54,064 bases of DNA from the NCBI GenBank assembly GCA_016938065.1, contig JAFGVI010000047.1, forward strand, positions 1 through 54,064. Direction: 5' to 3'. Below are positions 28,331 through 36,164 of this stretch, one piece after another. The stretch comes from Deltaproteobacteria bacterium (lineage in GTDB: Bacteria; Desulfobacterota; Anaeroferrophillalia; Anaeroferrophillales; Tharpellaceae). Both the position numbers and the translations under genes were made by a program. Below the pieces are notes generated by a model that was not told the DNA's origin, made no database searches, and saw only the letters and a list, made by a program, of their open reading frames with translations. Position 1 is the first letter of the stretch, and each line of letters begins with the position of its first letter.

Positions 28331-28357
28331 TTGACAAAAGTTTTTTTTAACTATAAT
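28331..28357 (+). promoter_or_regulatory. Sigma-70 promoter of the antiporter operon
   Basis: TTGACA (28331-28336) and TATAAT (28352-28357) are perfect hexamers but 15 bases apart, short of the usual 17; an overlapping TAATTA two bases on gives 17. The A/T-rich spacer fits. Start predicted about 65 bases before the first gene. Confidence 0.6.
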
Positions 28358-28430
28358 TAATGAAAATTAATACACAATACTGAGAGCCGGACACAAATCA
28401 TAATTATTAAAATCTAAGATTTATGCCTTG

Positions 28431-28931
28431 ATGACTCCACACTCTAAAAACCTGCCTTTCAGATATCTGGCAACTTTCGTTTATCTGATGCTGTTCTGGC
28501 TCTTTCTCTCCGGACACTATGATATTTTTCATATCAGCATCGGTATACTCTGCTGCGCCGGCGTCAGCTACGCGTCAACCGACCTGCTTTTTGCCTGCCC
28601 CCCCAGTAAGAAAAGGCATATTATATTTTTCCAGTTTGTAATCTATCTAGGCTGGCTGCTTTACCAGATTGTACTGGCCAATCTGCAGGTGGCGCGGCTG
28701 GTGCTCAGCCCCAGGCTGGCGATTGATCCTTGCATCATTGTCTACAACGCGCGTCTGCTTCAGGGTGATGTTGCCCAAGCTACCTTCGGCAACTCCATTA
28801 CCCTGACGCCAGGCACCATAACCCTGGATATTCGCAATACGGAATTTCATGTACACGCCTTAACGCCGGCGTTTGCTGAGGATTTAAAAAACGGAGCCAT
28901 GGAAGGCTGGGTCGCCCGCGTCTATCATTGA
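28431..28931 (+). CDS. Mrp/Mnh cation antiporter subunit E
   Basis: A 166-residue membrane protein of the MnhE/MrpE family (PF01899): two or three N-terminal helices (YLATFVYLMLFWLFLSG and following) and a soluble C-terminal part with NSITLTPGTITLDIRNTEFHVHAL, the family's most conserved stretch. Needed for assembly of Mrp complexes. First gene of a ten-gene operon. ATG 28431 is used; a TTG directly before is not needed. Confidence 0.9.
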   Translation: MTPHSKNLPFRYLATFVYLMLFWLFLSGHYDIFHISIGILCCAGVSYASTDLLFACPPSKKRHIIFFQFVIYLGWLLYQIVLANLQVARLVLSPRLAIDPCIIVYNARLLQGDVAQATFGNSITLTPGTITLDIRNTEFHVHALTPAFAEDLKNGAMEGWVARVYH

Positions 28932-29004
28932 CCCGACCCTAGCGAAGCCCGAGCCGGGAAGTTAGTTTACACTCACGCGGCCCCGCCATAAGCGGACAGA
29001 AAAC

Positions 29005-29511
29005 ATGCTGACTAAAATCTACGAAAATCTGATCGTCAAAACTATCTGTCGCATCATGATCCCTTTTATTCAGATCTATGCGCTCTATGTGATCGCCCAC
29101 GGCCACTACTCCCCCGGCGGTGGTTTTCAGGGCGGCGTTATTCTGGCTGCCGCCCTGGCTCTGATCTTTCTGGCCTATGGTCAGGAACCGGTAGTTCGTC
29201 GACTGACCCCGAACCTGGCCCTGAGCCTCTGCGGCATCGGGGTTTTCATTTATGCCGGTACCGGTCTGCTCTGTCTGCTGAGCGGCGGTAATTTTCTCGA
29301 CTATGCCCGCCTGGCTCCCATTCTGGGCGTCGCTATTCCGAGAGCCCGCTCACTGGGTATTTTCGGTGTAGAAATCGGAGTCGGCCTCGCAGTTATGACT
29401 GCCATGTACTCTATCATTATAGATGTTGCCGGCAATTCGGCCAGCCCGGATAGACATGCAGCATCCTCTTCCCCTGAAAACCTGAACAACAATGCGGAAC
29501 CGGCAGCATGA
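29005..29511 (+). CDS. Mrp/Mnh cation antiporter subunit B
   Basis: A 168-residue MnhB-family (PF04039) protein with four helices and the signature GHYSPGGGFQGGVILAAALAL near residue 32. In Mrp it associates with subunits A and C. Separated by 73 bases from the E gene; the stop overlaps the next start as ATGA. Confidence 0.92.
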   Translation: MLTKIYENLIVKTICRIMIPFIQIYALYVIAHGHYSPGGGFQGGVILAAALALIFLAYGQEPVVRRLTPNLALSLCGIGVFIYAGTGLLCLLSGGNFLDYARLAPILGVAIPRARSLGIFGVEIGVGLAVMTAMYSIIIDVAGNSASPDRHAASSSPENLNNNAEPAA

Positions 29512-29774
29512 ACACCTTTTTCCTGGGCGTCGACATTTTCCTCTCTCTTCTGGTATTCTGCTGCCTCTACCGGGTGGTCTGCGGACCGACCATCATTGAC
29601 CGCATGATTGCGGTTGGCGCTATCGGCACAAAAACACTGATCATTCTGATTCTGATCGGCTTCATCTTCGGCCGGGTGGAGATGTTTATGGATATCAGTA
29701 TCGTCTATGCTCTGCTTAATTTTGTCGGGACCCTGGCCGTGGCTAAATATTTTGAGGGTAAAGGAGAATGTTAA
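29508..29774 (+). CDS. Mrp/Mnh cation antiporter subunit F
   Basis: An 88-residue, three-helix MnhF/PhaF-family protein with RVVCGPTIIDRMIAVGAIGT near the first loop and FMDISIVYALLNFVGTLA in the last helix. Overlaps neighbours on both sides by 4 and 7 bases. Confidence 0.92.
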   Translation: MNTFFLGVDIFLSLLVFCCLYRVVCGPTIIDRMIAVGAIGTKTLIILILIGFIFGRVEMFMDISIVYALLNFVGTLAVAKYFEGKGEC

Positions 29775-30139
29775 CCTTGTCGCATCTCATTTCCGCCGGC
29801 GATTTTGCCATTAATGATATCTGCGCCATTGTCCTAATTATCGGCGGACTTTTTTTCTTTTTCACCTCAACCATCGGCCTGCTGCGCTTTCCCGACCTTT
29901 ACAGCCGCATGCATGCCACCGGCAAAGGTGACACTCTGGCCGTGCTATTGATCGTCAGCGGAGCCATCTGTCACCACGGTGTAAATTTAAACAGCGCCAA
30001 ACTGCTGCTGATCGCCATCTTTATTTTCATTGCCAACCCGACCGGAACCCACGCCATCGCCCGGGCGGCCTATCGCTGTGGAATCAAGCCCTGGCTTAAA
30101 AATGCCGATCTGAAGGCGGAAGAAAGGATTGACCAATGA
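29768..30139 (+). CDS. Mrp/Mnh cation antiporter subunit G
   Basis: A 123-residue MnhG-family membrane protein: GGLFFFFTSTIGLLRFPDLYSRMHATGKGDTL, the PDxYxRxHA-type hallmark, followed by NPTGTHAIARAAYR. The start ATG 29768 overlaps the F gene and the stop overlaps the next start. Confidence 0.92.
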   Translation: MLTLSHLISAGDFAINDICAIVLIIGGLFFFFTSTIGLLRFPDLYSRMHATGKGDTLAVLLIVSGAICHHGVNLNSAKLLLIAIFIFIANPTGTHAIARAAYRCGIKPWLKNADLKAEERIDQ

Positions 30140-30381
30140 TCTGGCAACTTGATTTGCTTATCCTGGTTTTCGTTATCATCTGTGCGCTGGCCGCCATCAA
30201 TATAAAAGATCTGCTGAGCGCGGTTATCATACTTGGAGCCTACAGTTTTTTAATGTGTCTGCTCTGGGCTGAAATGGGGGCGGTCGATGTCGCGTTTACT
30301 GAAGCTTCGGTCGCGGCTGCAGTCAGCACCATTCTCTTTGTCGGCGCAGTTTTAAAAACAACCAGGAGGTCGAAAGATTGA
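30136..30381 (+). CDS. Mbh/Mrp subunit D-like (DUF4040, detached MrpA segment)
   Basis: An 81-residue three-helix protein with DLLSAVIILGAYSFLMCLLWAEMGAVDVAFTEASVAAA, the DUF4040/MbhD signature. In standard Mrp this segment lies inside the C-terminal half of MrpA; here it is a free gene as in membrane-bound hydrogenases. It may form part of the ion path. ATG at 30136 overlaps the G gene stop. Confidence 0.88.
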   Translation: MIWQLDLLILVFVIICALAAINIKDLLSAVIILGAYSFLMCLLWAEMGAVDVAFTEASVAAAVSTILFVGAVLKTTRRSKD

Positions 30382-30668
30382 AGACCATAATTCTTGCTTT
30401 CGTCATTCTCTCAGGAGGCTTGCTTATTTACGGTACCATAGATATGCCCGCTTGGGGCGACCCGCATTCACCCGCCAACAGCTATGTATCGCCGCTCTAT
30501 ATTGAAGAAGCTTTGAAAGAAACCGAAACCCCCAATATAGTCACGGCCGTACTGGCCGATTATCGTGGTTATGACACCATGGGAGAGACCACAGTCATCT
30601 TTACGGCAGCAGTCGCCTGCGCTCTGCTTCTGCGCGGGTGGTCGGAAGGACGTAAGGAGCGTGAATAA
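30378..30668 (+). CDS. Mbh/Mrp subunit E-like (MbhE family)
   Basis: A 96-residue protein with two helices and the family stretch ETETPNIVTAVLADYRGYDTMGETTVIF, the MbhE (detached MrpA C-terminal) hallmark. Start is TTG 30378, chosen because AGGAGG lies 8 bases upstream and no ATG fits. The TTG overlaps the previous stop. Likely folds with the D-like and NuoL-like subunits. Confidence 0.85.
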   Translation: MKTIILAFVILSGGLLIYGTIDMPAWGDPHSPANSYVSPLYIEEALKETETPNIVTAVLADYRGYDTMGETTVIFTAAVACALLLRGWSEGRKERE

Positions 30669-30670
30669 AG

Positions 30671-31075
30671 ATGCTTGAATTTATTATCAGCAAATACAAC
30701 TTCTGGCTCTATGTAATCCTGATGATGATCGGCCTCTACGCAATGCTGGCTAAACGTAATCTGGTCAAGAAGTTAATCGGCATGAATATTTTTCAAACCG
30801 CCATTATTCTCTTCTATGTCTCTATCGGGGTAAAAAAAGGTAGCGTACATGTCCCGATCATAGTCGACAGTCATGGTCACGGAGCTCAGCTTATTCATGC
30901 GGCGGACTACCTCAATCCGCTGCCGCATGTCCTGATGCTGACCGCGATTGTCGTCTCCATCGCCACAACCGGCGTCGCCCTGGCCGTTCTGATTCTTATC
31001 TACCGCCGCTACCAGACTTTAAATGAGGATGAAATCATCCATATTCGGCAAGCCCGCCAGAAAGCAGGAGTTTAA
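30671..31075 (+). CDS. Mrp/Mnh antiporter subunit C (NuoK-like)
   Basis: A 134-residue, three-helix NuoK/MnhC-family protein with GMNIFQTAIILFYVSIGVKKG and LPHVLMLTAIVVSIATTGVALAVLILIYRRY, the latter the family hallmark. It bridges antiporter-type subunits in Mrp and complex I. ATG 30671 follows the previous stop by two bases. Confidence 0.92.
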   Translation: MLEFIISKYNFWLYVILMMIGLYAMLAKRNLVKKLIGMNIFQTAIILFYVSIGVKKGSVHVPIIVDSHGHGAQLIHAADYLNPLPHVLMLTAIVVSIATTGVALAVLILIYRRYQTLNEDEIIHIRQARQKAGV

Positions 31076-31081
31076 CTCGGT

Positions 31082-32575
31082 ATGGCCCAGCAATTTCCGG
31101 CTCTGATTATTGTAATCCCCCTGCTTGCAGCCTTGCTGACGGCCCCCATTGGAGCCATAAACCGTCGTTTATGCTACCCCTGGCTGGTCTTTATTATCGG
31201 TGTAACCCTGGTTCTGGCCCTTGGTCTGATGATACAGATAATAAACTCCGGCCCGATCTCTTACGCCATGGGCGGCTGGAAACCTCCATGGGGCATCGAA
31301 TACAAAATTGATCAACTCAACGCCCTGATGATGGTGCTGATCAGTGGTGCCGGGTTTCTAGGTGCACTCTACTCCGGACCAAGTTTTACCAAGGAGTTAC
31401 CCGGACGCCAGACAGCGGCGACAGCCCTCTATTTTCTGATGATCACCGGTCTGCTTGGCATTGTCGTAACCGGCGACCTGTTCAATATTTTCGTTTTTCT
31501 CGAAATCGCGTCACTTTCGGGTTACGGACTGATAGCCTGCGGTTCAGAAGATGCCCCCCTGGCAACCTTCCGCTATATCATCATGGGGACTATCGGCGCC
31601 TCCTGCTACCTGCTCGGCGTCGGCTACCTCTATATTTCGACCGGATCACTCAACCTCGCCGACCTCCACCACCTGCTGCCGCCATTATATCACTCCCGGG
31701 TCGTTTTGACGGCGGCAGCCCTGATGCTGGTCGGCATCTCCCTGAAAATGGCCCTTTTCCCTCTCCACGCCTGGTTGCCGGAAGCCTATTTCGAGGCCCC
31801 GTCAACAGTTAGCGGGGTAGTCGCGCCCCTCTATACCAAGGTCGGCGGCTACCTGATGATCCGGATTATCTACAATCTGTTCGAACCTAAATTTTTTATT
31901 GAAACCTTCCCGATCACAACCATCCTGAGCTGGACGGCGATCATTGCCCTGCTCATCGGATCAATCTACGCCATTGCCCAGAAAGACCTGAAGAAAATGC
32001 TCTGCTACTCGGTCATTGCGCAAGTCGGCTACATTGTGCTGGGCATTGCCTTGGCCAACCAGGCCGGTTTCACCAGTGCCATTCTGACCATCGTCAACGA
32101 GGTCTGCACCAAAAGCTGCATCTTTCTGGCTACCGGAGCAATTATCTACCGTCTCGGCAACAGCCGGATAGATAATCTGCAGCACCTCTACCGGCGCATG
32201 CCCTGGACCATGCTGGCTTTCACGATCGGCGCCTTCTCAATGGTCGGCATTCCTCCGACCTGCGGTTTTTTCAGTAAGCTCTACCTGCTCTGCGGCTGTG
32301 TTGCCGCCGGCAGATGGGCTTTTATCGCGGCCCTGCTGCTCAGCACAATCCTTAACGTCATCTATTTTTTTCGGGTTATCAAAGCCGCCTGTTTTGAAAA
32401 CCCGCAACCGGACTACAGCCGCAGCGAGGCTTATCCGCTGGTCGAAGTCGACGAGGTGCCGCTGGCCATGCTCCTGCCGATTCTGCTGGCCGCCAGCGCA
32501 ATCATAATTACCGGTTTAGGCAGTAACTGGCTGGTAACCAATATCATTACCCCAATACTCCCGCTCGGATTTTAA
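31082..32575 (+). CDS. Mrp/Mnh antiporter subunit D (NuoM/N-like)
   Basis: A 497-residue proton-conducting antiporter subunit with about 14 helices. Key residues of the family are visible: glutamate in IFVFLEIASLSGYGL, the TM7 lysine in APLYTKVGGYLMIR and the central SVIAQVGYIVLG segment. It likely moves protons or Na+ across the inner membrane. Sits 42 bases before the NuoL-like gene. Confidence 0.93.
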   Translation: MAQQFPALIIVIPLLAALLTAPIGAINRRLCYPWLVFIIGVTLVLALGLMIQIINSGPISYAMGGWKPPWGIEYKIDQLNALMMVLISGAGFLGALYSGPSFTKELPGRQTAATALYFLMITGLLGIVVTGDLFNIFVFLEIASLSGYGLIACGSEDAPLATFRYIIMGTIGASCYLLGVGYLYISTGSLNLADLHHLLPPLYHSRVVLTAAALMLVGISLKMALFPLHAWLPEAYFEAPSTVSGVVAPLYTKVGGYLMIRIIYNLFEPKFFIETFPITTILSWTAIIALLIGSIYAIAQKDLKKMLCYSVIAQVGYIVLGIALANQAGFTSAILTIVNEVCTKSCIFLATGAIIYRLGNSRIDNLQHLYRRMPWTMLAFTIGAFSMVGIPPTCGFFSKLYLLCGCVAAGRWAFIAALLLSTILNVIYFFRVIKAACFENPQPDYSRSEAYPLVEVDEVPLAMLLPILLAASAIIITGLGSNWLVTNIITPILPLGF

Positions 32576-32616
32576 CTCGAGCTCTATTCAATATTTAAGG
32601 TTAAGGAGAGTAGCTT

Positions 32617-34638
32617 TTGCAACTTTACGCCTGGCTCGCCATCATTCTGCCCCTGATCGGGATTCCGCTAATCTGGGCCGGAGCTCGGATCAACGGGTTT
32701 CTGCGTAATACTGCCGCCGTCGCCTTTCCGATAATGGCCGCCCTCTGCGCCCTGCGGCTCTTTCCGCTGCTGCTTCACCCGGAACAGCTGCCCCTGGAAA
32801 GCAGCCGGATCTGGATAACTCACCCCTTCACCCTGGAGATCGGAATTTTACTTGATCCTTTAAGTTTGATTCTGACCCTGGTGGTTTCGATTATCAGCGC
32901 CGTCATCGCCGTCTACTGTCTGGGCTATATGAAAGGTGATCCCGGCATCTGCCGTTTTCTGATGCTGGTCAATCTTTTCATCGGCAGCATGCTCCTGCTG
33001 GTTCTCGCCAACAACCTGCTGCTCTTATTTGTCGGCTGGAAACTGGTGGGACTGTGCAGTTACGGTCTTATCGGTTTTTACTATCAGGACGACAGAAAAT
33101 ACTGGATCGGCGGACCCCCGGGCGAAGCGCCGCTGACAACCCCATCATTCTGCGGTCTCAAAGCGCTGGTCGTCACCGGTGTCGGCGACTTGATCATGCT
33201 GGGCGGCATTCTGATTCTCTACGGCTATGCCGGAACCCTCAATCTAATGGCTCTTTACCATACGGCTCCGGTATGGTTCCCGGAAATGGCAAGAAATCCA
33301 AACATGGTAATTCTTGTCAGCTTCATGCTGCTGGCCGGGCCGATTGGTAAATCAGCCCAGTTTCCCCTGCATGAATGGCTGCCGGAAGCAATGGCGGGCC
33401 CGGGCCCGGTCTCAGCCCTGATTCATGCGGCAACCATGGTCAAAAGCGGGGTTTACCTCGTCGCCCGCCTGATGCCGATCTTCTACATCGGGCGCTGGGT
33501 TGCCGATTGTCCCGATGCCACCATCTTCTTCACGATCACGGCCTGGGTCGGCGCCATCACTGCTTTTCTCGCGGCCACCCAGGGACTCGTCGCCAAAGAA
33601 CTGAAGAAAATCCTGGCTTTTTCGACCGTCAGTCAGATCGGCTATATGTGGATTGGCTTGGGGGTCGCCGGGCTGACCCAGACAACTCTGGTCGCTGGCA
33701 CCAGCGCCGGTATTTTTCATCTGATAAGCCATGCTATTTTCAAGGCCTGCCTCTTTCTCTGCGCCGGGTCGGTCATTCATGCCGCGCACTCCATCTACAT
33801 TCAGGATATGGGCGGCATGCGCCGTTACATGCCCCGCACCTGGCTCTGCATGTTGATAGCTGCGGTCTGCCTGATGGGAGTCCCGCCCCTGCCGGGGTTC
33901 TGGAGTAAAGATGCGATTCTGCTGGCCGGCCTCGAGGCCCACCATATTCCGATTTTCATTATTGCGATCGTCACGGTCGCCTTAACCGCCTTCTACACAA
34001 CCCGCATGGTCGGCATCGTCTTCTACGGTCCGGAAAGCCGACATCTGCAGGATCTGCAGAAAAAATCTCCATCCCATGAAGCCCCGGCAATCATGTGGGG
34101 GGCCTGCGCTCTGCTGGCTTTGATGATTCTCGCTCTGGGCCTGGGCGGCCCCTGGGCGGAACATCTGCTGCATCATAATTTCACGCTGAACCTGACTGAA
34201 ACTTTAAATTTGCCGGTCAATTCAGCCGAACCTCATCCCTTCAACTACCATCTGCTGGTCACCTGCCTGTCCATCGGCGGCATCCTGGCCGGAGCGATTC
34301 CCGCCTGGTTGCTCTACGGTTCGCGAAAAATCAGCATTCTGATTCAACCTAAGTCGGTTATCAACGAGCTCTATGTCCTCTTCTGGCGGCGCTGGTACAT
34401 CGACTCCTTTTACAATCGGGTTTTCATCGACGGAACTTTGAAGTTTGCTGACTTTATCGCACTCCGCATTGAAAACAACTTCGACACCCTCTTACACCGC
34501 CGCCTGCCGGCGCTGGTCACCGAAAATTTGCCCAACCTGTTTTTACGGTTAAAAACCGAATCTGAAAACTTTCTCTATATCGGCGCCTACCTCATGGCCA
34601 TAATCATGGCCACTATCGGTTTCGCCCTGTGGCATTAA
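32617..34638 (+). CDS. NuoL/MrpA-N-like antiporter subunit
   Basis: A 673-residue membrane protein matching NuoL or the N-terminal part of MrpA. Typical stretches are GWKLVGLCSYGLIGFYY, FPLHEWLPEAMAGPGPVSALIHAATMVKSGVYLVAR with the conserved lysine, LAFSTVSQIGYMWIGLG and HAIFKACLFLCAGSVIH. The last 150 residues include the FYNRVFIDGTLK segment like the NuoL lateral helix region. The start is TTG 32617, preceded by TTAAGGAGAGTAGC. Because the MbhD/E-like parts are separate, this is an MrpA split into three. Confidence 0.92.
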   Translation: MQLYAWLAIILPLIGIPLIWAGARINGFLRNTAAVAFPIMAALCALRLFPLLLHPEQLPLESSRIWITHPFTLEIGILLDPLSLILTLVVSIISAVIAVYCLGYMKGDPGICRFLMLVNLFIGSMLLLVLANNLLLLFVGWKLVGLCSYGLIGFYYQDDRKYWIGGPPGEAPLTTPSFCGLKALVVTGVGDLIMLGGILILYGYAGTLNLMALYHTAPVWFPEMARNPNMVILVSFMLLAGPIGKSAQFPLHEWLPEAMAGPGPVSALIHAATMVKSGVYLVARLMPIFYIGRWVADCPDATIFFTITAWVGAITAFLAATQGLVAKELKKILAFSTVSQIGYMWIGLGVAGLTQTTLVAGTSAGIFHLISHAIFKACLFLCAGSVIHAAHSIYIQDMGGMRRYMPRTWLCMLIAAVCLMGVPPLPGFWSKDAILLAGLEAHHIPIFIIAIVTVALTAFYTTRMVGIVFYGPESRHLQDLQKKSPSHEAPAIMWGACALLALMILALGLGGPWAEHLLHHNFTLNLTETLNLPVNSAEPHPFNYHLLVTCLSIGGILAGAIPAWLLYGSRKISILIQPKSVINELYVLFWRRWYIDSFYNRVFIDGTLKFADFIALRIENNFDTLLHRRLPALVTENLPNLFLRLKTESENFLYIGAYLMAIIMATIGFALWH

Positions 34639-36155
34639 AAATTATGTTGGATCATCTTCTCCTGCAAACCATCATTATCCCGGTTCTCTGCTCGCCAGCC
34701 ATTATTCTGGGGCGCCGGGTCTTCGGTAAAAAAGCAGCCTGGATCGCCCGGGCAGGGCTTCTCTACTCTACTCTACTAACCCTTTTTGCCACCCTGCAGC
34801 TGACCGCCACCGGAAATCCACTGATTGAAAACTATCCCTTTGCCGGTCCGGCAGTGACCATGAACCTGCTCGGTGACGGCCTCAGCCTGCCGGTCGCCCT
34901 GATTATCAACCTGCTCTGTACGGCTCTCGCTTTTTATGCCGATCACTATATCGATCATCGCATTGAAGCTATCTATGGCGAAATTGACCAAAAAACATCT
35001 GTCAATCACTACACCAGATTTTATGCTCTCTTCCTTCTCTTTCCCACCGGCTTTATGGGAGTCTGTTTCGCGACCAACCTGATCGGTATCTATTTTTTCC
35101 TCGAAATTCTGCCGTTGCCCCTCTATTTCATCATGGCGATGTTCGGCTATGTCGACCGGGTCCGGGTAGCCATGATCTGTCTCATGTGGGCCGTCTTCGG
35201 CGCCGGTTTTTTTCTGGTCGGTTCAGTTATCGTCTATTATCATACTGCCAGCTTTGCCGTTGCCAGCATTGCCCAACTGGCGGGAACCCCGTCCGCCTTC
35301 TGGGTAATCAGCATGTTCCTGATAACGATCATGGCCAAAATGGCGGTGGTACCCTTTCAGGTCTGGATGCCCTGGGTTCATGCCGAACATCCCACATGCA
35401 TCGCCGGACTCCTGGCGGTTTACGCTAATATCGCCGTCTATGTGATGCTCCGTCTGTTAATTATCCCCTTGACCGGTGATTTTCAGATCTTTTCCCTGCC
35501 TTTGATGACCCTTGCCCTGATCACCATGGTTTATGGAGCCCTGTTAACCCTGGGACAGACCGACATAAAACGGTTTGCCGCCTGTTCCACTATCAGCCAG
35601 CTGGCCTACTCCATGCTCGGGGTCTGCTCCCTGACCAAAGCCGGTATCGACGGCGGCATGTTCTTCTTTCTGGGTCACATCATGAGTAAAACTATTATTT
35701 TTTCTACGGCCGGAATTATCGTCTACACTACCGGCATTCGGGATATGCGACAACTCGGAGGGCTGGCGCGAAAGATGCCGCTCACCACGGCGCTCTGGAT
35801 TATCGGAGCCATGGGCCTGGCCGGCTTCCCCCCAATGAGCAGCTTTCCCGGTGAATGGATCATGTTTACCGGCATCTTCAAGGCCGGACTCATGGGCTCA
35901 ACCAGCAAATTAATTATCGCCATTGCCGCAGCGGCCGCCATAACCCTCTCTGTGGTTTACTGTTTCCGCTCAGTCAAAATCATTTTTTACGGCCCGCTCA
36001 ACGAAAAGTTTGCTGAGGACAGACACGTCAAAGATCCGCCGCTCTCCATGAGTCTGCCCCTGCTAGCCGTCGCGGCGACGGCGGTAACCTTAGGTCTCTT
36101 TCCCAAATACATTCTAGATCTGTTTCATCAGGTAGTCGCGACCATCCCGCTATAG
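34629..36155 (+). CDS. Second MrpD/NuoM-like antiporter subunit
   Basis: A 508-residue paralogue of NuoM/MrpD that retains the glutamate in GIYFFLEILPLPLYFI and the HIMSKTIIF segment, plus FAACSTISQLAYSMLGV, but has LLAVYANIAVYVMLR where the TM7 lysine would be, apparently asparagine. Overlaps the NuoL-like gene by ten bases with GTG 34629; ATG 34644 is an alternative start. It gives the operon three large antiporter-like proteins and is not part of a standard Mrp set. Confidence 0.88.
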   Translation: MALKIMLDHLLLQTIIIPVLCSPAIILGRRVFGKKAAWIARAGLLYSTLLTLFATLQLTATGNPLIENYPFAGPAVTMNLLGDGLSLPVALIINLLCTALAFYADHYIDHRIEAIYGEIDQKTSVNHYTRFYALFLLFPTGFMGVCFATNLIGIYFFLEILPLPLYFIMAMFGYVDRVRVAMICLMWAVFGAGFFLVGSVIVYYHTASFAVASIAQLAGTPSAFWVISMFLITIMAKMAVVPFQVWMPWVHAEHPTCIAGLLAVYANIAVYVMLRLLIIPLTGDFQIFSLPLMTLALITMVYGALLTLGQTDIKRFAACSTISQLAYSMLGVCSLTKAGIDGGMFFFLGHIMSKTIIFSTAGIIVYTTGIRDMRQLGGLARKMPLTTALWIIGAMGLAGFPPMSSFPGEWIMFTGIFKAGLMGSTSKLIIAIAAAAAITLSVVYCFRSVKIIFYGPLNEKFAEDRHVKDPPLSMSLPLLAVAATAVTLGLFPKYILDLFHQVVATIPL

Positions 36156-36164
36156 TGCTGATTT

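Larger units (their letters stand above)
27928..28430. other. Divergent intergenic region between atp and Mrp operons
   Basis: About 500 bases, AT-rich, with no convincing gene. It holds a candidate minus-strand atp promoter (28132-28160) and a plus-strand promoter (28331-28357). A weak inverted repeat CCGAA...TTCGG lies near 28252-28276. No tRNA or riboswitch core was recognised. Confidence 0.5.

Noticed and set aside
28168-28350. 60-codon plus frame in the atp/Mrp gap
   Set aside because: No family, and it overlaps the predicted promoter of the antiporter operon.
33412-33945. 177-codon minus frame opposite the NuoL-like gene
   Set aside because: Antisense shadow of a strongly conserved membrane protein gene.
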